Part shown: in pieces, positions 22,153 through 32,272 of the stretch
Layout: every line of letters starts with the position of its first letter
Position numbering within the stretch: the first letter of the stretch is position 1
Source of the DNA: Phymatolithon calcareum
Taxonomy: Eukaryota; Rhodophyta; Florideophyceae; Hapalidiales
DNA: 64,000 bases
Direction of reading: 5' to 3'
Assembly (NCBI GenBank): GCA_977006965.1
Contig: OZ345364.1
Coordinates: 1,860,001 to 1,924,000, forward strand
Notes under the pieces: model-generated
What the model saw: only the letters and a program-made list of their open reading frames with translations
What the model was told of the DNA's origin: nothing
The model's database searches: none
Program-made: the position numbers and the translations under genes

Positions 22153-23160
22153 CTAAGCCTCGTGCAGGACGATCAAACCGCCTGATACATTTGCAAACAT
22201 GTCATCCGTTCTGCAAGGTATATGTGTGCGCAGCCCACCCGCAGTATTCCGTTTCCTTCTTGTGGATGCTAGATGAATATCAGCGCCTCTACCAGATACA
22301 AATATCCTCTCTGCAGTGGCGTAGCGACCTCGAGTGCAGTTCGAGCCGTATGAGTTGTCTATCAGCTGCGGTCCCAGCTCGTCGGCAATAGTTGTTGAGT
22401 GACTCTGGGTGCGCTCCAGAGTACAGTGATCCCCTATACAGGCCATCGGCTCTAAATGACCAATCATATGTGCGCACGTTCTTCTCCATATTAATGTTTC
22501 ATTGCCGACATCGAGTATGTCTGGAAATTTGAAGGCATTCGAAATAATAAGTATCACGCACTCTCGGTTGGGGCTCGGACATCTCAACGCCGGCAGATTC
22601 ACAGTCCAACTAAGGCTAGCAGATGCGACAGGAGGGATTTCCTTAGGGGGGTTCTGACTGTGATTGACAAAAAGTACGGTCGATCTTTGTTCCAACAACA
22701 AGCCTTTCGTCCTTAATGGGCTGACCTTTCGGCACTTCCGCAGCATGGAAACGTATGAAGCACTCTCGAAGAGCTTTGCTTATGTAAGGAAACCAGTGGG
22801 GTACAATACTCACTGATTTTACAACTCTGATGACTTTTAGGCCCTCTTGCAGGAGTATCTCCGCCATTTCGACACTTGCGAAAAACGAGACCGTGCGAAC
22901 AATGGAAACTGAATATATTCATATATTTAGATGCCAATTCTTCCCTGAGTGCCCTGATCTGCTCTTTATTTGTTGCTACAAGCTACAAATGGAGCTCTAT
23001 GCCACTCCATCTGCATGCCAAATTATGAATCTCACATTTATTTTTCTGTTTCCGATCATTTTCCACACTGTGAAAAATGCTAATGGCAGCTCAATGCGCA
23101 TCCTGGCCGTACCATCGAGGTTCAGTATCAGGCTTTCGGACAGGGGAAAAAGATAGACAG
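22153..23160 (-). pseudogene. Unidentified coding-like region downstream of gypsy pol
   Basis: Minus-strand frames at 22746-22153 (197 codons) and 22867-22643 look coding-like but carry no motif I recognise. They lie on the same strand and downstream of the gypsy integrase, so they could be a degraded extra ORF or flanking element. No 3' LTR could be recognised here. Confidence 0.25.
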
Positions 23161-23545
23161 TTTTTTTCGACCCCCACTCCCAAGATTCTTGGAATGCATA
23201 CTCCAGAGAGTCAGGAGCAGGACGTTGAAAGGTTCTAGGCTTTCCAAAAGGGGTAGGTACAGCACGGTGATTGTCTTGGTGAGTTGTACGTGTACAGGAA
23301 CGCCCGATATCCTAAAAGGATATTTCCAGAATCGTACTGTAAGCAGCATCCGATGTCGATCGGGCGGTTGCATCTTCTTGCGGACGGAGACTTGGTCCGG
23401 CTCAGTATGCGGCTTGACCGTCTGCGAAAATATTCCCTGGCTAGCGCTGTATATCCTGATAGATTTTACCTTAGATTTGGGCCTTAGATGTTGTACTAAA
23501 ATCCACTTTACGTGCAATGAAGTACTTGAACGGCCGTTACGTTTT

Positions 23546-25383
23546 TCAACAAGAACTTCCAGAACAATCCCATTCAGCTTTTTCGACTTTTCCATAGAGC
23601 CGTGAAGTTGGGAGTTCTTCGATCTTCTGCCAAGTCCAATCGCTTTTTTCCGGCAAGCCTGACCACTGAACTTGAACGAAGATTCCATCTGATGCTTCTC
23701 CTATATCTACGAGTTTTTCGATCATCTCGTACTTAGTCTCATAGTGTTCCGCTTCTTTCGTCGACTCATTGCTTGCCTTTTTTCCGTCAACATCAGGACG
23801 GTACAATTGCATTCTGCTGGCATGGACCCGATCCCTTTTCCCATCCACTATGCTTGTCACATCGTCGACCAATTCGCTGACAATTGTAGTCACTCGCTTG
23901 GGACAGATCCACTTGAACTGCCGTTTGTGCTTCTTATTCTTGCCGTCCGGAACACGTACAACCACAAAATCACCTAATTGAAATTGGTGACTCACGATGT
24001 TCGTGTTTTTGTTGTGCTGCTTGATTTGCTTCAACCGATTCTTGCTGACTTTTTCTGCGACGTCTTTGTGCATATTCTCGATTGAAGACTGTAGTGTGTT
24101 AATCTCCAGTAATTGCATAGCCCTTGCCTTTTTAATTCTTCTCATCTTCCCATCATATGCCTCAGAGTCAATGACTAGTTGTGTGCGCGTTGACTTGATA
24201 CCAGTCATGACTTGAAGCGGACTTCTGTATGTTCCATCAGTGTTGGAACCCAGGCTCTTGAGGGGACATTCGTTGGTAATTGTCATCAACATGCCTGTCA
24301 CCGCAGTCCAATCCTGGGGAGCGAGTTTCAATTCGGACAAAAGAGCGTTGCCGGCAGCAAGCACAGTACGCATTTCTCTTTCCACGGTTCCGTTCACCCA
24401 CGGGGAGTATGCTACCGTGATTGAGTGTCTAATTTTGTGGATATCGGCGAGATTTTCCAGCACAACGTTCTTGAAATGAGATCCTTGGTCGGATACCCAG
24501 TTGTTCATAGCAGTGAATGTGCGCATCCACCATGCTAGTTCTTCAGCTGCTATGTCTGCATTTCCAGCGACGGATGGACAGAGCAATACATAGGACGACA
24601 AATCGTCCTTGATAACGAAAAGATATTTGTGCCCGGTAGTACTTGGACCCATATACAAATATCGAAATGTATAACTTCGTTAGGCTCATTTCCGTGTAAT
24701 ACCGATGAAAGCGGGCGTGGGATCTTGGTACCGCTTTTCGATATGATGCAGTGAATGCACTTCTTCACGAACTCCTTGGAATCATTGACAATTGAGCTCC
24801 ACCAAAACTTCTCTTTCAAAACGCTACTCGTTGAGTCGAATCCTCTGTGTCTACCAGCACCGCAATGTGCTACAGTCTGAAGTTTAAGCTGCAGTTCGAT
24901 TGATTCATCTGGGATCCAAACTTGTTTGCTTAGATAGTACAGGTCCCCTTCCTTCTTTGCCGCTTTTGCTGGCCTTGATTTTTCATGTTTGTTCTGTTCC
25001 GCGATGATCATTTGTGTTGTTGGCCACACAAAATCTTCGCTGAAAGGTGATTCCACGATGTCGTTTTCCATCGATATTTCAGAAACCCTGCGACTCACGA
25101 CTTTCTTGCCTCTGTACCCGGACAGCCACCGTGACATAATATCTGGCATAACGTTCCGCTCGCCTTCCACATGATCAATTGTGTACGAGAACGCCGATAA
25201 GTAAACGGCCCATCTTTGAACTTTGCTGATCACGTGGCTGCCGATCGTTGGTACCATTGCCATTGGATGAAATGCAAATAGCAGGTTCTATGATCAGTGT
25301 ATAGCTGGATGTTTGCTTCCATTACGAGCATGTAGTCGAGCTTCCGGAAACACTTCAAAATGGCATAGGCTTCCTTCTCGAAT
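23546..25383 (-). pseudogene. Ty3/gypsy RNase H end and integrase with chromodomain-like tail
   Basis: From 25383 the frame gives the end of RNase H (a STFEKEAYA-like segment after 25383), then an integrase zinc-binding region with H...GRHRGFDST and C-x2-C in CIHCIIS. The catalytic core has the first Asp in EVIHFD, the second in WVSDQGSHFKN and the Glu in NGTVERE, spaced 35 residues after the second Asp (DX35E). The C-terminus holds a chromodomain-like segment (FVQVQWSGLPEKSDWTWQKIEEL), as in chromoviruses, which would direct insertion through histone marks. A one-base frameshift at about 24640 separates the first Asp from the rest. Zinc, core and tail are otherwise intact, so the copy is fairly young. 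Confidence 0.85.
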
Positions 25384-25391
25384 GTGCTCCA

Positions 25392-26570
25392 TCATTCTTG
25401 TGCTCTCTTGAAAGATGAACTAAGAAATGCCAACGGCTTATGCTTTTGCTGCATTATGTCCTTGGTCAGTTCACTCTCATTACATTGCGTGACCACGGCA
25501 GCCTCCGAGGCGTCTGTCAATATACAGATCGCTTTGCCACAGTCTCGGTGCGATAGCTTTACCGCATTTCGAAGAGTTTCTTGCAACGACTTGAATGAAT
25601 GTTCGTGCTCTGATCCCCATCCGAGACTTTCGAACGAAAATTTTTGAATCGCTTTCTTCTTTCGCGACCCCGCTTTGTCGTAAGCAGTTTCCAGAATGCT
25701 TCGTAGCGCTTCACTTCGATGTGCAAAATCAGGTATACAAGAAGCCATCCACTGGACGCAGTGTAAGTATTGGCATAGCTCTGCTGCATTTTCGGGCATA
25801 TGTAGCTCCTTGAGGCCACTGAGTCTCCAGGGATCATATCGTATCCCATGTTCATCAATCATTCGACCACAGCAACGTACTTGTTTGGTGAATAGCACAG
25901 ACTTCCTCGCGCTGATTTTGAGTTGTTTCTCTTCACAAATCTTGAGACATTCTTTCAATGCATTTAAAAGACTTGCTTCTGTTTTTGCGTGAAACAGAAA
26001 ATCATCAAGCCAAGCCTTCAAAAATTTTCGCAGGCTGACAAAGCACGGTTCGACTCGGGATTGAAAATTCGTTCCGCTGTTCATCGCACCTTGTAATGTC
26101 CGTAATGGCTTGAATATCCCAAATGGCGTGTGGAAATTGTGCGCATTCTGACCTTCTTAATCAAGGGGTAGTTTCCAGGACCCGCTGCAAAAGTCCATCG
26201 TAGCAAAGAACTTGCTCCCAGCGACATCCATGAGTTCTGCATCAATATTCGGAATTGGCCATGACACAGGTACAGTTCTTGCATTCGCCGGGGTTAAATC
26301 GAACGTCATTCGATAATTTGCTGGTGGTGCTTTGGGTACCCACAGTGGTGCTGCGGCCCACGTGACGTTTGAGTTAGGCGCAATAAACCCATACTCCTGT
26401 AGCTTGGACATATACTTGAACATGAAATCGCGTTGATCGGCTGTGTATCGCCTCTGCTTGCATATCACTGGTGTAGTGCCGGGCTTCAATACGACTTTCA
26501 CCGTCTCAACCTTAGCATGCGGGTCATTTCCAAGGCGTAATCGGAAAACATCTCGATACGATTCTAGCAT
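25392..26570 (-). pseudogene. Ty3/gypsy reverse transcriptase and RNase H
   Basis: The frame opens with VKVVLKPGTTPVICKQRRY, then WAAAPLWVPK, MTFDLTPANARTV and FFATMDFCSGSWKLPLD, the fingers and palm of a gypsy RT. An in-frame TAA at 26157-26159 interrupts it, after which the same frame continues through NFHTPFGIFKPLRTLQGAMNS and the catalytic WLDD (YMDD position). RNase H follows with ICILTDASEAAVV carrying an active-site Asp. The single nonsense codon is the only break in this 390-residue part. RT motifs resemble gypsy lineages reported from oomycetes and other stramenopiles. Confidence 0.85.
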
Positions 26571-26575
26571 CTCGC

Positions 26576-27172
26576 TTAACGTCTCCTGTCCCGGTTTTGA
26601 CAGCCCTTCTTCCCCTGCTTAGTCACCACTTTGGCCAGAGCTTCGTCCATCTCCTTCTTGGTATCAATACCCAAGTCTAACCAGTCTTCATCACTGTCAG
26701 ATCCGTCATCGTAATCAGAAGCGGCCTTGTCGGAATGATATACTCCATCTGAAATGATTCTCGCTACAGATCCTTCACGATACTGCTTTTCATCGATGAG
26801 ATCATCAGCTTGCACAACACCTTCTTATCGATCACATTCTGCTTCCAGGACGTCTTTTTTGTCCAGTCCAAGTGCTTCGAGTATTGGTCGTTCAAGTAGA
26901 GGCTCGTTAACCTCTTGATTTGCAACCTGCCACACCAATTCTCGTATTGTGAGCGTTTTTGAATGGCGGATGAAGAGTTCTGTTGTAGCCTTCACCTCCT
27001 TATTGCAGTGTATATATATAGGTTCCTTCTCTGAATTGGCTGCTGCTGCCAATCCATATTTGCGTTCATTTTTGAACGTCTTTGTTTCAATTCGGGCCCC
27101 GGTTTCCATTAACGTTGCATAAAGGTCCGGAGGCATCAGATTGATATCTGAGCCCGCATCCGCGCATATCAT
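26576..27172 (-). pseudogene. Ty3/gypsy aspartic protease and linker
   Basis: The protease signature is ADAGSDINLMPP, a variant of the usual D-S/T-G active site with Ala before Gly. The frame stops at a TAA near 26825, resumes in the same frame (QADDLIDEKQYREG, acidic linker with DYDDGSDSDEDW) and then shifts frame in a G/A-rich run near 26600 to reach RT. It directly follows the gag stop codon in the same frame. The Ala could be a real lineage variant or a mutation. Confidence 0.7.
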
Positions 27173-27175
27173 TCT

Positions 27176-28156
27176 TCACTCTACTCCCCCAAATCTTTCC
27201 TTGATGAGTGTGGTATTTGTTGGATACGCGTCGCTGTTTCGGCTCGACAATTTCTTCGCGCCTTTCTTGTTCTTTTTCTTCTTTTTGTGTTCCTCCAGTA
27301 GCCGTTTCTTCTCATCTTCCTCGCAATCTTCGCAGTCCCATAGAAAGTGCCTTTTTCCTCTGGCCTTACATGGAGGATTAAGACATACTGGAATCCTTTT
27401 CTTTGGTTTCGTGTCCACTTGGGATCCAGATGTTTGCGTCTTCTTCGGTGTTGATGGTGTACCCCTAGGGCGCATGCCTTCTGCCCTTTGGGATATCTCA
27501 GCTTCCTTGCACAATAAATTTTCATAGGCTCTGAGGTCCTGCTTCAATCCTTGTTGATATTTAAGGTGCCTTTCCATTACCTTCTTCAAACTTGTTGGGA
27601 AAATCTTATTCTGCAGGAGAGATATGGTTTGCTTCGGATTGTTTTGCTTGAAGTTCGGGTACCCGGTTTCTTCTAATCTTGAGAAGAAATCTGTAGCAAA
27701 CTCCATAATATTTGCCTTCTCTTGTACGACGTGCATTGGCATTCGAAGACTGTGTAGAGCCTTCTCGATGATTTCCAGGTGTACCTGTTCGTCTTCATTC
27801 TCCTGCACCAAACCTTCAATAAATTTTTGAATATCGTTCGATATCAGAGCTCCAGCTGTTTTAGCTCTTGATATGTCATTGAACTCCCCTAGGAAGAACA
27901 TGGACTCGAGAAGGCTCCTGTCGATTGACACCTTGAAAGATGCCACGGTCATCGACGGGACTTCCTTCTTCTTCTCGTTTATCTCATGTTCGTACCGCTT
28001 TCTCTCCTTCAAGAACTTCGTGACAACTCTTGGGTCGAGACTTCGTAATATCGGGTGGCTAACGGGTTGGAATAGCGCGGCGGTTGGTTGCCGATCGGTA
28101 GGTTGCGCCGACGAAAAACTTCCACTTTCCATGGTTTGAGGATCATCCATTTCCAA
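27176..28156 (-). CDS. Ty3/gypsy Gag
   Basis: This 326-residue frame is uninterrupted. The central part is helical and capsid-like (residues about 60-215: RSLLESMFFLGEFND, FATDFFSRLEETGYP, LPTSLKKVMERHLKYQQ-type sequence). Near residue 265 a zinc-knuckle-like motif, CLNPPCKARGKRHFLWDC, has the C-x4-C...H...C layout found in stramenopile gypsy Gags. The C-terminus is extremely Lys-rich (nucleic-acid binding). The TGA at its end is followed in the same frame by the protease, so Gag-Pro could be made by stop-codon readthrough, or the TGA is a mutation. Start chosen at the first Met (28156). MES-type Met codons follow closely. Confidence 0.8.
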   Translation of the reverse strand: MEMDDPQTMESGSFSSAQPTDRQPTAALFQPVSHPILRSLDPRVVTKFLKERKRYEHEINEKKKEVPSMTVASFKVSIDRSLLESMFFLGEFNDISRAKTAGALISNDIQKFIEGLVQENEDEQVHLEIIEKALHSLRMPMHVVQEKANIMEFATDFFSRLEETGYPNFKQNNPKQTISLLQNKIFPTSLKKVMERHLKYQQGLKQDLRAYENLLCKEAEISQRAEGMRPRGTPSTPKKTQTSGSQVDTKPKKRIPVCLNPPCKARGKRHFLWDCEDCEEDEKKRLLEEHKKKKKNKKGAKKLSSRNSDAYPTNTTLIKERFGGVE

Positions 28157-28315
28157 ATCAAACTTGATCTTCGTCTTAACACTCAGACATTCTCCTGTAG
28201 GACAGAAATTTCTGTAATCACTGGGAGTAAAAAGATAAGGGTTGGGGTTTATCTTGAAAAGGGGTGATGTCTCTGTGATGCGATGCCTCTGTCTAAGATG
28301 CGATCAGAATCGCCG

Positions 28316-28323
28316 CTTAAATA
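28316..28323 (-). promoter_or_regulatory. TATA-like box upstream of gag
   Basis: The minus strand reads CCCTATTTAAGCGG about 160 bp before the gag ATG, in a GC-rich surround. It may be the retroelement promoter. LTR borders could not be defined because no second copy of 28160-28560 was recognised at the other end. Confidence 0.35.
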
Positions 28324-28900
28324 GGGCGGGGGCGAGCGATTGCACAACCTGCAAAAAGGGGGGCCACAAACCGACGCTAGACTAATATTACGTTGAGTTT
28401 TAGTCTATGTCTTCGACAAATCCGTTTGTTCCTCTTGGAAGAGTCGTTCACGTTACTGTGTTGTCAGGGTCGGTGGATAGATCACAAGGAGCCGTTATAG
28501 AGCTCCTAGGTCGATGGTGATAATGTTGTTCATTACACCCCTGCAATATTGCGTGTCTACAAAGGCTGCACGTCGCAACGAAAATGCGCCCTACAGAGCA
28601 GCGCTCAACGACGTTTCTCACGTATCGCTAAAGCGTGCGGGTGCAAGTGATGCGAACGTGTAGCTCGTCTAGCAAACATCCCGTTGCTATTCTCGCATAA
28701 CGACATTGCGAGTTAAGAGCTTTCTTGGCCGCACAATACCCATAGCGTCTTTGTATCGCCTGTGCACTGATTGTCAAACGTTCAAGATTATTCGCGTTAG
28801 CAAGACAGTGTCTGTCAGGTGATCAGCTTCATTGTTGTCAGCTGAAACTCCGAATGTGAGACAATGCGTGTCATCACAGTTTGCTTCACTAATCTAGGGG

Positions 28901-28908
28901 TATATAAG
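28901..28908 (+). promoter_or_regulatory. TATA box in block inserted into Fanzor copy 3
   Basis: GGGGTATATAAGTAGC lies inside the 300-bp block that interrupts copy 3, about 165 bp before the ATG at 29071. It may have brought a promoter to the short RuvC/zinc-finger frame. Confidence 0.35.
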
Positions 28909-29523
28909 TAGCTCAAGCACGCACCTTCAATACAGGAAGGCGCCGATTTCTGCACAGTACGCCAGCGTTGTCTACAGTACATTGTCTTTCATGTGCCACG
29001 AATTGTTTTCCAATAACAGGCGTCGCCAGCGCTTTTCCCGATTCCGCGCCAAATCGCAAACATCCAAGAAATGGCAAATACTCTTGCCTTTGGAAGTGAA
29101 AATCAAGAGTTGCGAATTTCAACAAGCCGCGGTGCGGCCAAGCGGAAACTAATACAAGAACTGTACCGGAGGAAGCGGGTGCTGTTTTTCGGAAATGCGG
29201 AGTTTGGTCATGGTTCGCGCGGTCCTTGTCCGCGCAAGCGGCTTATTCGTGCGTTCTCTCTCCTCTGTCCAGTCGTCCTCGTTGACGAATTCAGAACATC
29301 TTTACGCTGCAAGAAGTGTGGACACACTCTGCATGGCAATCACCGCTCCCGTGTGTTTCGTTGTACAAACAACCCGACAGGCGAGAGCAATAGATGTTCT
29401 ACGAAATCTATTGACCGAGAAACAAACGGAGCGAAAAATATTGCCACTGCCGGTCTCCATCAGCTTCTGGGATTTCCCCGACCGCCCCATCTCAGCAGAC
29501 CTTCACGCAGTTCTCTCGCATAG

Positions 29524-29612
29524 GCTGCTTGTCTATTCACTTTTAGATTCTTTGAACTTACATACATTTCTCTTTCTACTCCTATCGAGGGCCGCACACG
29601 TGCGGAACAACG
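29524..29612 (+). ncRNA. Candidate Fanzor guide-RNA scaffold (copy 3)
   Basis: About 90 bp after the stop codon are conserved with 48590-48680 and 57722-57811, including TTTTAGATTCTTTGAACTTA and TTTCTCTTTCTAC. It ends at the hairpin CCGCACACGTGCGG, after which the three copies diverge. In the TnpB/Fanzor family the guide RNA overlaps the 3' end of the gene and runs to the element boundary. This assignment is inference from conservation and position. Confidence 0.4.
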
Positions 29613-29619
29613 CGTCCTT

Positions 29620-30300
29620 CTGTTTAATTCCCGTCTTCACCGCCATAATATCTACTGGTTCGAGACATTTCGTGAGCTCAATATGTATGGTATGCTATGT
29701 AGCGTCATCCTTTTAGTGCATACTTTCCTCCTCGCGGTAGATTCCTATAGTTCTGTTATTTGATCGCTTTATGGTACATAAGACAATGCAGCCCAGTTTA
29801 AACCCATAGGGCTTACTGCATGGGTAGTGTTCCTGGCGCGTTACATGCAACAAGTGCAGGTGCCTTTATCAGGATACGCGTAATATCTAGATTTGAACAT
29901 GTAACGGTATCATTGCGAAGGTCACATAGGGCACGCAATGTACACCTAATTCGGGCAATCGGCAAGTGTGGATACACGTATTGAAGCACTGCCGAATTGG
30001 CATAAGTAGCAACCTTGCCTGAACCAAACAATAAAGTTATCACTCTCACAAAAGGGACTGGAGTGGTCCACAGACATAGGGGAACGATCAGACCAGCCCC
30101 AGCAGCTGAGGCATCGACGATTGACTATCGACGATCGATCAACAATGAAGTAAATAAACAGCTTCTTCCCAAACTTTCTCAAAACCTGCACCACACTCAC
30201 ACGGTCAGCGCCATCGCGGCCACTGGAACCATAGGATCTATAGGTAATATTATTAATGTTCCATTTTCAAGTTTGTTGTCCCAGCGAACATTGATATTTT
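29620..30300. other. No gene recognised
   Basis: Short ORFs without motifs on both strands. Confidence 0.4.
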
Positions 30301-30309
30301 ATGAAAAAT

Positions 30310-30366
30310 AGAGTCTTACTGCAGAAACGAAAGAGTTGATCTCTTTCGTTCTTGTAGCAGGACTCT
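30310..30366. ncRNA. Pre-miRNA-like hairpin
   Basis: Arms 30310-30335 and 30341-30366 pair over 26 positions (21 Watson-Crick, 3 G-U wobbles and 2 mismatches on the plus-strand transcript) around the loop TTGAT. The loop-proximal ten pairs (AACGAAAGAG) are perfect. Size and mispairing resemble a small-RNA precursor or an old MITE. No expression evidence is available. Confidence 0.4.
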
Positions 30367-30787
30367 CCTTCTGTGCTCCACCAGGCCTGGAAAGTTGCAA
30401 TTAGTTTGGGAAGGTGAGCATAATCAGGCATTAAGTTGAAGATGCAGTTATGCAATTATTATCAATCCATGGTAATGAGGGCAACGCAGATACATGCATG
30501 ACGAAAGCGGAACTAGTTTTGCGCACGGGGACTTTCTTCAATTTTTAAATAGCGTTTATATTCAAAACCAAAAAGCATCAGAGCATGAGGCATTCAACGA
30601 AAGAATGCGCCAATCTACTTTGAATCCGCAGATATGCGCATTCACAAAATCTGGCCTCAGTTTGCAGACTCCGCGCGATCTTAGAACCGCGAAAAAGCCT
30701 CGGTGCGCAACTAAAGGTACCATCCTGCGACACATCTGAGTCATGCAATAATTAAACGCATCGCTCTCGTCAAATAGAAACAGTTGT

Positions 30788-31090
30788 TCAAAGTTGCTCC
30801 CTACTGACAGCGCATTCATCCTTGCATTCCACGCGGCATTCTGCGCGCCCCTTTGCTTCTCCCGGGCGTGGCGTGGTACAATCGTACAGGCATTGCGAGA
30901 GGCAGAGCTGGTATCCCTTGGCATCCTTAGAACCACGGCGCCCTTTTTTGGGCTTGTCCTCCGCGCGAACTGGCGAAATAGCTGCCGCGCCGAGTGCGCC
31001 CGCGAGGAGGCGGAGCAATTCGCGGCGTGAAGACGATGCTGATGATGCGGGCCCGGGAAGCGAGAAGGCGGGACGTCCGGGCGGTGCCAT
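30788..31090 (-). CDS. Probable thylakoid-lumen small Cys-rich protein
   Basis: The 100-residue frame begins with a Ser/Pro/Ala-rich stretch. The sequence SRRELLRLLAGALGAAAISPVRAED then has the form of a twin-arginine thylakoid signal: an RR pair, a hydrophobic core and an Ala-x-Ala-like cleavage site before AED. The mature part is about 55 residues with six Cys (LCLSQCLYDC, ECRVECKDEC) and ends VSREQL. This pattern recalls small plastid-lumen proteins of plants and algae, though I cannot name the family exactly. The stromal-targeting part looks short. The frame is open upstream to about 31165, so a 5' exon is likely. It is the best evidence that the organism has a plastid. Confidence 0.55.
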   Translation of the reverse strand: MAPPGRPAFSLPGPASSASSSRRELLRLLAGALGAAAISPVRAEDKPKKGRRGSKDAKGYQLCLSQCLYDCTTPRPGEAKGRAECRVECKDECAVSREQL

Positions 31091-31312
31091 TGTGTGGGGT
31101 ACCGCTTCCGGAGATACTGGGTCGAGTTCGGAATAATGGAGATTGCAATGATCTGGGACTAGATGTGGCGATGATTACGCATGATTGAAATTCAATGGAA
31201 AAATCTCACAGCAGGATCATATTATGAGATTTTTTAATTGAAATTCAATAAATTTGCTAGGTCTCGGTACGACTGAGCGAAGCGAAGAAATGTAATCGTA
31301 CTGTACAGTTTC

Positions 31313-32272
31313 TCACTTGCAGCAGCTCTTCTTCTTCTTTCTCACAATTCTGCGTCCCGGTCGCTGAAATGGAACGACGCGACATTCTTCACAAAAGCAA
31401 TGCGTACCATGGCGCGGAGTTTTAAATCGGACCACCTTTCTCTCTTTCGTGCATGCTTCCTCATCATCGACACTATCGTCGTCGTAATCATCATCGTCAT
31501 CAGAACATACCTCAGTAATCTTTGTTTTGCATTTACAATGCTTGATTTTCGGCGCGCACAACTTGACCTTGAGGGTAAGGACGGAATCCTTTATCTTACG
31601 TCCAGTAATCGGGTCCACAATATCAATCTCCTTCTCAAACTCCGGACAATTCACCTGGCGAGAAATTTCCGTAAAGTACCATGACCCCCGTCCGAGTAGT
31701 GATGTGCGTTCAGGGCTGTCACGCTCCCAGGTCGATTTATCGCCTTTATCTGGTAATCCGTCGTCGTGGTAGATGGAGAACATCAGTGCTCGCGGACGAT
31801 AATCGTCGTCATCGTTATTGAACATCTCGTGCGCACGCTTGCCAGTGAGATACATTTCGAACGGGAATTCTTTGAATTCCTGCTTCCAGATTGGGTCCAC
31901 AGTTCCGCGTTTCACCTTCGTGAATAGCATTGGTCGGTCGTTATCCATGTCTTCGTCGACAGTTACCACAACAAACGGGTTTGGTGCCAATGATGGGTCC
32001 GCCTCGTTATTGTCCGGTATGCTGGCTAGAACCGCCATGGCCTTATCCAGAGCTTCTTCCTTTAGTTGCACCTCGCGTCTAAGGGCCAACAAGTTGTTCG
32101 CGCCGTCGATGGAGAGATACGCCTGGCGCAAAGCATCTTCGGCTTCCGTCACATGCACCTGTGCTTCTGCGCGGGATATCTTGCTCTCTGGGAGGGAAGA
32201 TGAGGTTATCTTCTTCACGTTTGTACAACAGCTAATGTTGAGCCATAGCTTTGTACGCGGAGGTAATGACAT
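31313..32272 (-). CDS. C2-domain protein, coiled-coil insertion (paralogue 1)
   Basis: Start chosen at the Met of MSLPPRTKLWLNI because the paralogue at 49763 starts at the same place; a Met 12 codons upstream is not shared. The protein has 319 residues. LWLNISCCTNVKK looks like the first strand of a C2 domain. About 70 helical, charged residues follow (AEAQVHVTEAEDALRQAY...KEEALDKAMAVLAS). The C2 fold then resumes: NPFVVVTVDED, FTKVKRGTVDPIWKQEFKEFPFE, RALMFSIYHDDGLPDKG, LLGRGSWYF and VLTLKVKL. The acidic loops could bind calcium. The C-terminus adds an acidic patch (SDDDDDYDDD), a basic Cys/His segment and CCK. Such proteins commonly bind membranes. It lies convergent to Fanzor copy 3. Confidence 0.7.
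   Translation of the reverse strand: MSLPPRTKLWLNISCCTNVKKITSSSLPESKISRAEAQVHVTEAEDALRQAYLSIDGANNLLALRREVQLKEEALDKAMAVLASIPDNNEADPSLAPNPFVVVTVDEDMDNDRPMLFTKVKRGTVDPIWKQEFKEFPFEMYLTGKRAHEMFNNDDDDYRPRALMFSIYHDDGLPDKGDKSTWERDSPERTSLLGRGSWYFTEISRQVNCPEFEKEIDIVDPITGRKIKDSVLTLKVKLCAPKIKHCKCKTKITEVCSDDDDDYDDDSVDDEEACTKERKVVRFKTPRHGTHCFCEECRVVPFQRPGRRIVRKKKKSCCK

Larger units (their letters stand above)
28560..29612 (+). pseudogene. Fanzor fragment (copy 3): RuvC/zinc-finger end
   Basis: Homology to the two longer copies starts at about 28560 (GCTGCACGTCGCAACGAAAATGCGCC) in the segment between RuvC-I and RuvC-II, so the N-terminus and RuvC-I Asp are absent. An unrelated block at 28658-28957 interrupts it. 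The open frame 29071-29523 (150 codons) then runs unbroken: basic helix RRKRVLFFGNAEFGHGSRG, VDEFRTS with a conserved Glu, C-x2-C (CKKCG), RVFRC, NRCSTK, and RuvC-III DRETNGAKNI with the third acidic residue. It ends SSLA-stop. Conserved noncoding sequence continues to the hairpin at 29592-29605. A one-base deletion near 29050 separates this frame from the preceding part. Confidence 0.8.

Noticed and set aside
22153-23160. 3' LTR of the gypsy element
   Set aside because: No segment here matches 28160-28560, so LTRs could not be supported.
27141-28139. Plus-strand ORFs rich in Phe/Ser/Leu across the gag region
   Set aside because: Mirror of the Lys/Glu-rich Gag frame on the other strand.
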